Below, piece after piece: positions 7,084 through 14,163 of a stretch of 14,272 nucleotides of DNA. The number at the start of each line of letters is the position of its first letter. Position 1 is the stretch's first letter. Location: contig DOMV01000154.1 of assembly GCA_003509805.1 (NCBI GenBank), forward strand, positions 1 to 14,272, read 5' to 3'. A program made the translations under genes and the position numbers. Below the pieces are notes generated by a model. The model had not been told where the DNA came from. It saw only the letters and a list, made by a program, of their open reading frames with translations, and did no database searches. Source of the stretch: Planctomycetaceae bacterium (lineage in GTDB: Bacteria > Planctomycetota > Planctomycetia > Pirellulales > Thermoguttaceae).

Positions 7084-7140
7084 GATTCTCGCCGCCCTTG
7101 ATTCTCACAACCCTTGATTCGCACAGCCCTTGTTTTTCAC
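7084..7140 (-). repeat. 16-bp tandem repeat array directly upstream of the kinase start
   Basis: Read on the minus strand, the scpA-kinase gap consists of consecutive 16-base units of the form TGTGAGAATCAAGGGC. There are two good copies (7095-7110 and 7111-7126), a weaker third (7127-7140) and a fourth partial copy that contributes the GAATCATG at the start codon. In the plus strand CCCTTG recurs at 7095, 7111 and 7127. The array covers the position of the ribosome binding site, so copy number could affect kinase translation. Confidence 0.75.
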
Positions 7141-7937
7141 GTGGAAACGCCGTTTTCGGTACCCGCGGGCTCTGTTTTCAGGTTGACGAAATCGAGCGAT
7201 TTGCCGCCCTGGCGATACCGCAATTCGATTTCACCGAAAAGCGAATCCTGCCGGATTTCGGCATGTTCGTGACGAACCAATTCCAAACCGGCGAGAAAAA
7301 GACCGATCAATTTCGATTTATGTTCACCGGGTTCGAACAATTGCCGGAAAGAAAGCCGTTCCTCGGCCTTCAATCTATTGTAGATGCGTTTCATGTGTAC
7401 GGCAATCGGGGTGTCGTCGTAAACGACCTGGTGCATGGATTGGGGCGAACTTTCCCGCATGATCCGGCCGAACGCGCTGACGAGATCCCAGAGTTCCACT
7501 TCCCGGATCGGTTCCTCCGCGAGATTTTTCGGCCTCGGCGGAAGGTCGTTCGCCAAACGGGGATAACGCTGTTGCCAAAGCCGACCGCGCCGTTCCAGGT
7601 CCGTCGCCGAATCGCTGAACCGTTTGTAGGCCAGGAGTTGCTCGACCAGCTCCTTCCGGGGATCTTCCAGCTCCGTTTCGATCACCTCCTCGCCGGGAAG
7701 CATCTCAAAGGATTTGATTTCCACGAGCGTACTGGCCAAACCGAGAAAATCCCCGGCCGCGTTCACGTCGATCCATTCCAGCACCGCGATATGGTCGAGG
7801 TATTGTTCCAGCACGGTCGCGATCGGGATATGCAAAATATCCAACTCGTCCTTCTTCACCAGGTGGTAAAGAAGATCCAGCGGACCGTTATACTGGTTGA
7901 GGTTGATCGTGAAAGGAAAGGACATTTCGCGAACCAC
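7137..7937 (-). CDS. scpA: Segregation and condensation protein A (ScpA)
   Basis: ScpA is the kleisin subunit of the bacterial SMC-ScpAB condensin complex, acting on the nucleoid in chromosome compaction and segregation. The 266-aa protein has the family's N-terminal signature NGPLDLLYHLVKKDELDILHIPIATVLEQYL (residues 17-47) and the helix that follows (LASTLVEIKSFEMLP). A conserved linker then leads to the C-terminal winged-helix region near LGLELVRHEHAEI-type residues, here FLAGLELVRHEHAEIRQD. Length is typical. The longest start is GTG at 7937; an in-frame ATG at 7925 (four codons later) is equally plausible, since neither has a clear Shine-Dalgarno. The gene follows the 517-aa membrane protein by 34 nt and precedes the kinase by 53 nt, so it is probably co-transcribed. 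ScpB and SMC are not in this window. Confidence 0.93.
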   Translation of the reverse strand: MVREMSFPFTINLNQYNGPLDLLYHLVKKDELDILHIPIATVLEQYLDHIAVLEWIDVNAAGDFLGLASTLVEIKSFEMLPGEEVIETELEDPRKELVEQLLAYKRFSDSATDLERRGRLWQQRYPRLANDLPPRPKNLAEEPIREVELWDLVSAFGRIMRESSPQSMHQVVYDDTPIAVHMKRIYNRLKAEERLSFRQLFEPGEHKSKLIGLFLAGLELVRHEHAEIRQDSLFGEIELRYRQGGKSLDFVNLKTEPAGTENGVST

Positions 7938-7971
7938 GTTTGCACGCCGTTATGCTCTCCCGTTTCCGCGC

Positions 7972-9525
7972 TCAGGTTTGTTGTCGCAGGTTGACGATCA
8001 GTTCGATTTCACCCGGCGTACGATTAAGCTGGGCCGCGATTTCCTTGGGGGAATAGCCGTAATCGGTCAGCATGAGAACCTGCTGCTGCAAATCGAATCG
8101 CCGGGGCGATGTCCCTGACTCAGGGGCCGTCGTGCCGGAAGAGGTCGCGGAAGATTTCGGGCCGGCCACGATGCTCGGCGTTCGCGTGCCTTGTGCGAAC
8201 AAGGAAGCGAATTGGGGCGGCGCATCGTCGTTCGGCAAATTCGCCTTCGGAGAGAGGGAGGAACCGTTGGAAAAAGAAACAGCCGGGGTGTCCCGCATTT
8301 TTTCGTTACCAATTCTTTTTTCCGGTTTTGCGGAGCCGGAAGGAAAATGGAGCAAGGACGGTCCTTCGACTTGCCGGGAAGACGGAACCTGGTGTCGTAC
8401 CGGTTGCTGCATCGGCAACGGTAAGGTCGCTGCCGAATCCGCAATCGGACGACGCGTCAATCGGGACTCGATGCCCTTGGAGTCATTCGATTCGGAATGT
8501 CGGGAATGCAGGTCACCGATGCCGTCCGCCTTTTTGTCAGGCACTGAGAACTCGGGCGCCGGGAATGCGGACGCCGGGAATTCGGGTAGGGGCATCGCCG
8601 ACTCGACATGCGGGGGCGGTGACAACAGGCGGGTCGAAGCAGGGGAATGCGGTTCCAGGATTTTTGCCGACCGGGAATAATCGACGTGCTTCCTGTTCGA
8701 AGAACCCGGCGAACTGTGCGCATTTTGCGTATTCTGTGCATTCTCGGGAGAAAGGACGGATTCGCCCTGCATACGTGCTATTTCCGACACTCCTGACGCT
8801 TCCGACATTTCGGACAATTCCGATTCAAAACGTGTTCTTTCATGTTCGAATTCCTTCAGGAGATTGTCCAACGGTTCCAGCGTCCGTTCCTCCAAAACGC
8901 CGGCAGGCATGATCGAGCTGCCGTTCGGGAAAGCGGCATGTTCCGGAATATCCGGGGCGTTTTTTTGATGGGCAACCGTTTCATCAACCGTTTCATCGAC
9001 CGTTGCATCGACCGTTGCATCGACCATTTCACCGACCGTTACGGATCGGGGTACTGCGGACCGGGGCGTCGCCGCGGCGGCTCCGTTCCGGGCGTTCAAC
9101 AGTTCCTCCAGGTGTTCGATCATCGTTTCGACCTGTCGGCTGACACGATTGGCTTCCGTGACCAAGGCTTGCATGGCGGCAAGTTTCGTATTGATCCGGG
9201 CGACCGTTTGTCGGCCGAGTTCATGGATTTCGATTTCCCATTTCGCGAACTCGGGAGGCAGCGAAGAACCCGTGAACATCGTGTTGTGCGAAGCCGTTTT
9301 AACGACCGTTTGGGCGATTCCATGTCCCGGGGTATGGACGGTCAATACTCTCGGGCGTTCGCCGGGCTTGACGACGATTCCCGCCGCCTGCTCCGGTGTG
9401 AGAGGAAGGCTTTGGGTCTTCTTTTGGAAGTATTTCCGGCTCCGCGTCAACAGGGTGACGGAAAAAACGACCAACGCAAGAACCACGTAAGTATGCGGCG
9501 GAAGCGATTTAAGGAATTCGAGCAT
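7972..9525 (-). CDS. Low-complexity membrane/coiled-coil protein with C-terminal HTH-like domain
   Basis: The 517-aa product starts with a short cytoplasmic tail and one transmembrane helix (about residues 11-28), then a likely coiled coil (about 91-147). Next is an in-frame VDxx repeat (168-184) and some 290 residues rich in Ser, Pro, Ala and Glu that look disordered (SE-rich 235-249, N-A-Q-rich 261-270, PEFPA-type 313-327). The last 40 residues (478-514, QQQVLMLTDYGYSPKEIAAQL..TPGEIELIVNL) resemble the short helix-turn-helix-like domain of DUF6115/DUF2802-type proteins, whose hallmark is G-x-S-x-x-E-I-A followed by GE-(V/I)-E-L-I. Function is unknown. The ATG at 9525 has only a weak AGGT upstream. 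It opens the minus-strand run and sits 34 nt before scpA, so a role near the membrane or nucleoid is possible but inferred. Confidence 0.75.
   Translation of the reverse strand: MLEFLKSLPPHTYVVLALVVFSVTLLTRSRKYFQKKTQSLPLTPEQAAGIVVKPGERPRVLTVHTPGHGIAQTVVKTASHNTMFTGSSLPPEFAKWEIEIHELGRQTVARINTKLAAMQALVTEANRVSRQVETMIEHLEELLNARNGAAAATPRSAVPRSVTVGEMVDATVDATVDETVDETVAHQKNAPDIPEHAAFPNGSSIMPAGVLEERTLEPLDNLLKEFEHERTRFESELSEMSEASGVSEIARMQGESVLSPENAQNTQNAHSSPGSSNRKHVDYSRSAKILEPHSPASTRLLSPPPHVESAMPLPEFPASAFPAPEFSVPDKKADGIGDLHSRHSESNDSKGIESRLTRRPIADSAATLPLPMQQPVRHQVPSSRQVEGPSLLHFPSGSAKPEKRIGNEKMRDTPAVSFSNGSSLSPKANLPNDDAPPQFASLFAQGTRTPSIVAGPKSSATSSGTTAPESGTSPRRFDLQQQVLMLTDYGYSPKEIAAQLNRTPGEIELIVNLRQQT
8975..9044 (-). 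repeat. 12-bp in-frame tandem repeat encoding V-D-x-x
   Basis: Five consecutive 12-base units on the plus strand (ACCGTTTCATCA, ACCGTTTCATCG, two of ACCGTTGCATCG, ACCATTTCACCG) plus a partial sixth lie in the gene of the 517-aa protein. They encode V-D-A-T, V-D-A-T, V-D-E-T, V-D-E-T. Two units are identical and the others differ by one to three bases, pointing to recent slippage or unequal exchange. Confidence 0.9.
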
Positions 9526-9568
9526 TGGTGATACCTGCGAATGAGCGGGGGACCGGTTTTTCTCGAAA

Positions 9569-9574
9569 AGTATA
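9569..9574 (-). promoter_or_regulatory. Candidate -10 box for the 517-aa gene and scpA run
   Basis: On the minus strand TATACT lies 44 nt upstream of the ATG at 9525. No good -35 hexamer is visible at 16-18 nt spacing, so this is a weak candidate based on position and match only. Confidence 0.3.
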
Positions 9575-9844
9575 CTGGAAACGCGGTGAAAACGGACATT
9601 CGGTCAAGTCTGCCTGCCGCACTCACTCGCCTTGAACGTCTTTTAGCCAAGTGCTTAAACGGATCGTTCGGGCGGCGGGCGATTGTTCGCGGAAGGATTG
9701 TCGTGCCGTTCGCAGTATCGACGGACGGATTGGCCCAAAACCCAACTGCCGACGGCGCGTAAGCGTATGATTACCAAATTACTATACGAAAAGGCACTAT
9801 ACGAAAAAAGCCACGAAAGATCAAGCCGGAATCCTCATAAAATG

Positions 9845-9873
9845 AAAAAGACCGGAACCGTGAGGCTCCGGTC
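9845..9873 (-). terminator. Rho-independent terminator of clpB
   Basis: On the minus strand GACCGGAGCC and GGTTCCGGTC form a ten-base-pair stem with one internal mismatch and a four-base loop, followed at once by TTTTTC. It lies 69 nt after the clpB stop codon, in the right orientation. The plus-strand side has no T-tract. Confidence 0.85.
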
Positions 9874-9941
9874 GAAAAAGGATCGCTCCAGGAAAAATCG
9901 GAGATTTGGCGTATCTGCGTGACTTGGCGAGCCCGCGACGT

Positions 9942-12710
9942 TTACACATCATCGAACGTAAAGTCGACGCCATCGTAATCGATACGAATCGTTCGCTTTA
10001 CGCCGGTGCCCTGGGCGGAATGTCGATCCGTTTTGAGCAGCTCGACGGCAAGTGGATTCTGGATTTGCTGCTGGATAACCCGCTTGAGCGGCCTCGCCCC
10101 GAAGAGCGGATCGTACCCCCGCGCCGCGATTTCCCCGGTCGCCGCTTCCGTGATGTCAAGGTGGATCCCGAGCGCTTCCAGTTGCGATTCCAACCGTTTT
10201 TGTTGCAAACGCACAATTTTGCCGATTTCCTTTTCGGTGAGCGGATGGAAAAGGATCGTTTCATCGATCCGGTTGAGAAATTCCGGTAAAAACACGGCAT
10301 GAAGCAGATCGCGAACCGCCTCTTCCATTTCTTCCCCGGTCCCGTTTGTACGGGTGATTTCCTGGATCACCTGGCTCCCGATGTTCGAGGTCATCACGAC
10401 GATCGTATTCGTGAAATCGACCGTATGGCCCTGGTTGTCGCTCAGGCGGCCGTCGTCGAGAACCTGGAGCAGGATGTTGAACACATCCCGATGCGCTTTT
10501 TCCATCTCGTCGAGCAAAATCACGGAATACGGACGGCGGCGAACCGCTTCGGTCAACATGCCGCCTTCTTCGTATCCGATATAACCCGGGGGCGCGCCGA
10601 TCAAACGGCTGACCGTGTGCTTCTCCATGAATTCGCTCATGTCGAGCCGGATCATCGCATTCTCATCGTCGAACATCGCCTCGGCAAGCGCTTTGCACAA
10701 CTCCGTTTTCCCGACGCCCGTCGGTCCGAGGAAGAGGAACGAACCGATGGGCCGGTTTGGGTCCTGCAAACCGCTCCGGCTGCGGCGCACCGCGTGGGAC
10801 ACGGCGTTGACCGCCTCGTTTTGGCCGATCAGCCGCTGGTGCAGGCGTTCCTCAAGAACAAGCAGCTTGGCCCGTTCCGTCTCCATCATCCGCTGTACTG
10901 GAATCCCGGTCCAATTACTGACGACTTCCGCGATTTCCTCCGGCCCGACCACTTGGCGCAGCAGCTTTTTGGCCGGTTTCGAAGGCGTATCCCCTTCATG
11001 ATGGCCATTTTGATCACCCTTGCGGTCAACGCTGCGGTCAACGCTGCGATCAACACCGTAATCAACGTTGCTTTTTCCGCTTTTGTTCGTTTTTTTCTCC
11101 TGCTCGGCAACTTCTTCCTCCATTTTTTCCAAATCGGCAACGAGGGTTTTGCGTTTCGTGTCGATTTCGAACAACTTCTGGTATTGCGTCTCGGGAACCA
11201 ACCGGCCGCGCGACTGTTCTTCGTTGATCTTGCTCTGGAGCGTTTTGAACTCGAATTCGACGGCGGCAAGTTGTTCACGAATGTCGTGAACATTACCGAG
11301 GCCGGATTTTTCTTTCTCCCACTGCTCACGGAGTTCGTAGAGCTCCTTCCTGCGCGTCGCGGCCTCTTTTTCAATTTCTGCAAGGCGTTCTTTGGCATGT
11401 GGTTCCGTTTCGTCAGCAAGTTGCCGGGCCGTCAATTCCAATTGGACGAGACGACGTTGCACCTGGTCGATTTCCGCCGGGACGCTTTCCAACTCCATGG
11501 CAAGCCGGCTCATTGCCTCGTCCATCAGATCAATCGCCTTGTCAGGCAAAAAACGGTCGGCAATATAACGGTGAGACATTTCCGCCGCCGCGACAATCGC
11601 CGAATCCTTGATCTTGACACCCTTGTGGTGCGTTTCATAACGCGATTTGAGACCGCGCAGGATGGCGATCGTATTTTCAACCGTCGGTTCACCGATAACA
11701 ACCGGCTGGAAACGCCGTTCGAGCGCGGCATCTTTCTCGACGTATTTCCGGTATTCATCCAACGTGGTCGCCCCGATGCAGCGCAATTCACCCCGGGCCA
11801 GGGCCGGTTTCAACAGGTTCGCCGCGTCGCTTCCCCCTTCCGCCCGGCCTGCGCCGACGAGCGTATGCATTTCATCGATAAAAAGAATGATCCTGCCGTC
11901 GGAATCCTGAACTTCGTGCAACACCGCTTTCAGGCGTTCTTCGAATTCGCCGCGAAATTTGGTTCCGGCGACGAGCGAACCCATGTCAAGCCCGATAACC
12001 CTTTTGTTTTTCAGGCTTTCGGGCACATCGCCATCGACGATTCGGAGCGCGAGCCCTTCCGCGATTGCCGTTTTGCCGACCCCGGGTTCGCCGATCAAAA
12101 CGGGATTGTTTTTCGTACGCCTTGAAAGAACCTGGATGACGCGCCGGATTTCCTCGTCCCGGCCGATCACGGGATCCAGCCTGCCTTTTTGGGCCCGATC
12201 GACCAGGTCGATCCCGTATTTCGCCAACGCCTGGAGTTTCGATTCGGGATCCGGATCGGTGATCTTCGAACTGCCCCGGAATTGTTTGATCGCCTTCAAA
12301 AGCGTGGCATGATCCAGCGAAACGAGTGCGAGGCAATTCTTCGCCGCGGAGGAAACGACGGTGAGCGCCAGGAACAGGTGTTCCGTAGAAAGAAATGCGT
12401 CCTGCATCGTCTCCGCTTCCTCGGCCGCCTGAAACAAGACCCGCTGCAAATCACTCCCCGGTTGAGGGATGCTCCCTCCCTGAATCCGCGGAATCCGTTG
12501 CATCTCGGCGTCCGTGATCCGGTCGAGAATCGAACGATCCACCCCGAGCGTTTTGAAGAGTTGTTCGACGTTGCCGTCCCGTTCGTCGATCAGCACATCG
12601 AGCAGATGGAGCGGTGTCAACTCCGGATTGTTGTTTTTGACCGCAAGTCCTTGAGCTGCCGCGATCGCCTCCCGGGCTTTCGTCGTCAATTTGTCTTGAG
12701 AAAAGGCCAT
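9942..12710 (-). CDS. clpB: ATP-dependent disaggregase ClpB
   Basis: ClpB is a cytosolic hexameric AAA+ chaperone that works with DnaK to rescue aggregated proteins. The 922-aa product has the Clp N-domain (residues 1-145), then NBD1 with Walker A G207-EPGVGKTA, Walker B ILFIDE280 and arginine fingers R332-R333. A long coiled-coil M-domain runs from about 409, and NBD2 has Walker A G662-PTGVGKT669, Walker B VILLDE735, pore motif GYIGY (709-713) and sensor-2 GAR873. NBD1 pore residue is Phe252 (KFRGEF) where E. coli has Tyr. The start is ATG 12710: the ORF runs upstream, but GGAG lies eight bases before this ATG and MAFSQDKLTTKA matches the family N-terminus. It is about 65 residues longer than E. 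coli ClpB, partly from an insertion at about 541-582. No CIRCE or HspR site was seen. Confidence 0.97.
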   Translation of the reverse strand: MAFSQDKLTTKAREAIAAAQGLAVKNNNPELTPLHLLDVLIDERDGNVEQLFKTLGVDRSILDRITDAEMQRIPRIQGGSIPQPGSDLQRVLFQAAEEAETMQDAFLSTEHLFLALTVVSSAAKNCLALVSLDHATLLKAIKQFRGSSKITDPDPESKLQALAKYGIDLVDRAQKGRLDPVIGRDEEIRRVIQVLSRRTKNNPVLIGEPGVGKTAIAEGLALRIVDGDVPESLKNKRVIGLDMGSLVAGTKFRGEFEERLKAVLHEVQDSDGRIILFIDEMHTLVGAGRAEGGSDAANLLKPALARGELRCIGATTLDEYRKYVEKDAALERRFQPVVIGEPTVENTIAILRGLKSRYETHHKGVKIKDSAIVAAAEMSHRYIADRFLPDKAIDLMDEAMSRLAMELESVPAEIDQVQRRLVQLELTARQLADETEPHAKERLAEIEKEAATRRKELYELREQWEKEKSGLGNVHDIREQLAAVEFEFKTLQSKINEEQSRGRLVPETQYQKLFEIDTKRKTLVADLEKMEEEVAEQEKKTNKSGKSNVDYGVDRSVDRSVDRKGDQNGHHEGDTPSKPAKKLLRQVVGPEEIAEVVSNWTGIPVQRMMETERAKLLVLEERLHQRLIGQNEAVNAVSHAVRRSRSGLQDPNRPIGSFLFLGPTGVGKTELCKALAEAMFDDENAMIRLDMSEFMEKHTVSRLIGAPPGYIGYEEGGMLTEAVRRRPYSVILLDEMEKAHRDVFNILLQVLDDGRLSDNQGHTVDFTNTIVVMTSNIGSQVIQEITRTNGTGEEMEEAVRDLLHAVFLPEFLNRIDETILFHPLTEKEIGKIVRLQQKRLESQLEALGIHLDITEAATGEIAARGYDPLFGARPLKRVIQQQIQNPLAVELLKTDRHSAQGTGVKRTIRIDYDGVDFTFDDV
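11012..11071 (-). repeat. 12-bp in-frame tandem repeat within clpB
   Basis: Five consecutive 12-base units (plus strand GATCACCCTTGC, GGTCAACGCTGC twice, GATCAACACCGT, AATCAACGTTGC) encode residues about 547-566, with the core V-D-R-S-V-D-R-S-V-D-R-K. They sit in the linker between the M-domain and NBD2, a hydrophilic insertion absent from E. coli ClpB. Two units are identical. Confidence 0.9.
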
Positions 12711-12782
12711 GAATGATTCTCCTTCCTTATCTTCTTGGCAGATTATCCGCCTGACAATACCTTTTGTGGAATCGCAGCAAAA

Positions 12783-12815
12783 AACATGCCAAAAATGTTC
12801 CGAAAGTTTTTTCGG
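12783..12815. repeat. Two adjacent inverted repeats upstream of clpB
   Basis: AACAT-(7)-ATGTT (12783-12799) is followed directly by CCGAAA-(4)-TTTCGG (12800-12815). Both are perfect. They lie about 75-105 nt before the clpB start and about 35 nt from the TATAAT facing the other gene, so they could be an operator or a leader hairpin. No protein is implicated. Confidence 0.45.
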
Positions 12816-12847
12816 CACGCGTCTGGAAAAGACATTGCCGCTCCGGG

Positions 12848-12853
12848 TATAAT
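12848..12853 (+). promoter_or_regulatory. Candidate -10 box for the DUF1080 gene
   Basis: TATAAT in the context GTATAATGC points towards the DUF1080 gene and would give a leader of roughly 215 nt. The hexamer 17 nt upstream is a poor -35 match. The 9-base context is identical to that before the HAD gene. Confidence 0.45.
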
Positions 12854-13075
12854 GCGCCGAGAGCCTTTACCGAGAAAGTCTTTACCGACCTGAAGAAAAT
12901 ATTGAACGTAGCGGCGCCGTGACGAAGCACGGCAACTCAAAGGCCGTTGCGTCCAAGGAAGTTGCGCGGCATGTCAACCATACGGCGCGACGGAACGGCC
13001 GGACCAACCGATCAACATTTATCCGCGGGTCTGTAAGATTTTCCATTTATCCCCGTTCACCACTTGGAGATTGCG

Positions 13076-13993
13076 ATGATGAAACGTGCCGTGATGTTCC
13101 CGTTTCTGTTTGCCGCTTTTTTTTCCTCCATGTCGCTTTTCGCCCAGCATGACTGGCGAAGCGGAATTCAATGGGAGGAACCGAAAATGGTCACGCCCGG
13201 TGCCGAATACGGCCAACCGCCGTCCGACGCGATCATCCTGTTTGACGGCAAGAACATGGACGCCTGGTCCCACGACAACTGGGAAGTCAAGGACGGTGTC
13301 GCGACGGTCAAAGGCGGCGATGTCCGGACGAAACAAAAATTCGGGAGCGTTCAGCTTCATCTCGAATTCGCGACGCCGGAAAAGGTCGAAGGCAGCAGCC
13401 AGGGACGCGGCAACAGCGGTTTGTTCCTGATGGATCATTACGAGGTCCAAATCCTCGATTCCTATGACAACCAAACCTATTTCGACGGCCAGTGCGCAGG
13501 CATCTACAAACAGCGTCCCCCGTATGTCAACGCCTGCCGCAAACCCGGTGAATGGCAGAGCTACGACGTGTTTTTCACCAAACCGGAGTTGAAAATCGTC
13601 AACGGCAAAGTCGTCGACGTGATTCGCCCCGCCTATGTGTCGGTCGTCCAGAACGGCGTCCTCGTGGTCAACAACTACGCGATCGAGGGAGACACCACCT
13701 ATCATATTCCGCCGGCCTACACGGCACATGGAGAAAAGGAATCGATCCGCCTCCAGGATCACGGCAATCCGATAAAATTCCGGAATATCTGGGTGCGTGA
13801 AATTCCCGACAGTAACGCCAAACCGCCGCGGGGTAAGGAATTCTACGCCGACGACCGTACCGTCGACAATCTCAGGAAAGAAGTGGAAAAGCTCAAAGCC
13901 GCACTGGAAAAGGCGCAAAAAGAATCGCCTGAAAAAGCGGTCGATGAAAAAGCCGTCGATGAAGAAACCGCGGAGACCGTGGAGACTCCGTAG
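13076..13993 (+). CDS. Secreted DUF1080 (3-keto-disaccharide hydrolase-like) protein
   Basis: The 305-aa protein begins with a signal peptide: basic MMKR, a hydrophobic core (AVMFPFLFAAFFSSMSLF), and probable cleavage after A23 (FA|QHDW). The mature part carries one DUF1080 domain at about residues 50-242, a LamG/concanavalin-like fold. Typical features are the opening ILFDGKNMDAW (54-64), the GNSGLFLMDHYEVQILDSY core (112-130), W160, and the end strand IKFRNIWVREI. DUF1080 proteins are abundant in Planctomycetes and some act on 3-keto sugars, so glycan use outside the cytoplasm is plausible. The last ~60 residues form a charged coiled coil ending in EKAVD repeats, an extension beyond the domain. 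ATG 13076 has GGAG six bases upstream; an alternative TTG at 13064 overlaps that site and is less likely. Confidence 0.88.
   Translation: MMKRAVMFPFLFAAFFSSMSLFAQHDWRSGIQWEEPKMVTPGAEYGQPPSDAIILFDGKNMDAWSHDNWEVKDGVATVKGGDVRTKQKFGSVQLHLEFATPEKVEGSSQGRGNSGLFLMDHYEVQILDSYDNQTYFDGQCAGIYKQRPPYVNACRKPGEWQSYDVFFTKPELKIVNGKVVDVIRPAYVSVVQNGVLVVNNYAIEGDTTYHIPPAYTAHGEKESIRLQDHGNPIKFRNIWVREIPDSNAKPPRGKEFYADDRTVDNLRKEVEKLKAALEKAQKESPEKAVDEKAVDEETAETVETP
13931..13969 (+). repeat. 15-bp in-frame duplication in the DUF1080 tail
   Basis: GAAAAAGCGGTCGAT (13931-13945) and GAAAAAGCCGTCGAT (13946-13960) differ by one base and encode E-K-A-V-D twice; a diverged third unit, EETAE, follows. The unit length (15) differs from the 12-base repeats elsewhere, but the V-D theme is shared. 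Confidence 0.8.
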
Positions 13994-14066
13994 TAACCGA
14001 TCCGTGCTGAAAAGCCGATGCTTGTCCTGAAGGCTGTTGAAATTTCCCGAAGCCGACTTTCGAGGA

Positions 14067-14093
14067 GCCCGTTTACCCTCCGTGAAAACGGGC
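14067..14093. terminator. Hairpin downstream of the DUF1080 gene, possible terminator
   Basis: GCCCGTTT (14067-14074) and AAACGGGC (14086-14093) form a perfect eight-base-pair stem with an 11-nt loop, 74 nt after the stop codon. No T-tract follows. The right side overlaps the minus-strand copy of the 18-mer also seen at 3295-3312. Confidence 0.4.
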
Positions 14094-14163
14094 GGTTAAA
14101 ACGGAAAACGGGGCCGGCATCGGTACATACTGCAAACGGCCTGAAACTGTTCCCGCGCACAAT

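Larger units (their letters stand above)
9526..9941. other. 416-base gap between the minus-strand run and clpB
   Basis: No convincing gene is seen here; small open frames lack ribosome sites and recognisable patterns. The gap holds a candidate -10 for the 517-aa gene (TATACT on the minus strand, 9574-9569), a 15-base direct repeat (ACTATACGAAAA at 9781-9792 and 9796-9807) and the clpB terminator at 9845-9873. Confidence 0.6.
12711..13075. other. Divergent promoter region between clpB and the DUF1080 gene
   Basis: These 365 bases hold no gene I can support. They contain the clpB ribosome binding site (AAGGAGAA on the minus strand), two neighbouring inverted repeats at 12783-12815, a TATAATGC at 12848, and a direct repeat CTTTACCGA (12865-12873 and 12880-12888, period 15). 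Confidence 0.6.

Noticed and set aside
6236..7108. 290-codon minus-strand frame inside the kinase
   Set aside because: It is out of frame with the fully intact kinase domain and is rich in Arg, as expected for a shadow frame.
8975..9044. CRISPR-like array
   Set aside because: Units are 12 bases with no spacers and stay in frame in a coding region, so it is a coding tandem repeat.
9541..9762. Open frame of 73 codons between the 517-aa gene and clpB
   Set aside because: No ribosome binding site, no recognisable pattern, and it crosses the likely promoter of the minus-strand run.
10299..12125. 608-codon plus-strand open frame opposite clpB
   Set aside because: It is the antisense shadow of clpB, whose domain motifs are complete on the minus strand; high G+C codon bias leaves the opposite frame open.
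12711..12818. Upstream extension of the clpB frame by 36 codons
   Set aside because: The family N-terminus begins at the ATG at 12710, which has a good GGAG eight bases upstream; the extension covers that ribosome site and the leader.
12711..13075. CIRCE or sigma-32 type heat-shock promoter for clpB
   Set aside because: No TTAGCACTC-N9-GAGTGCTAA and no CTTGAAA/CCCCAT pair could be found by eye.
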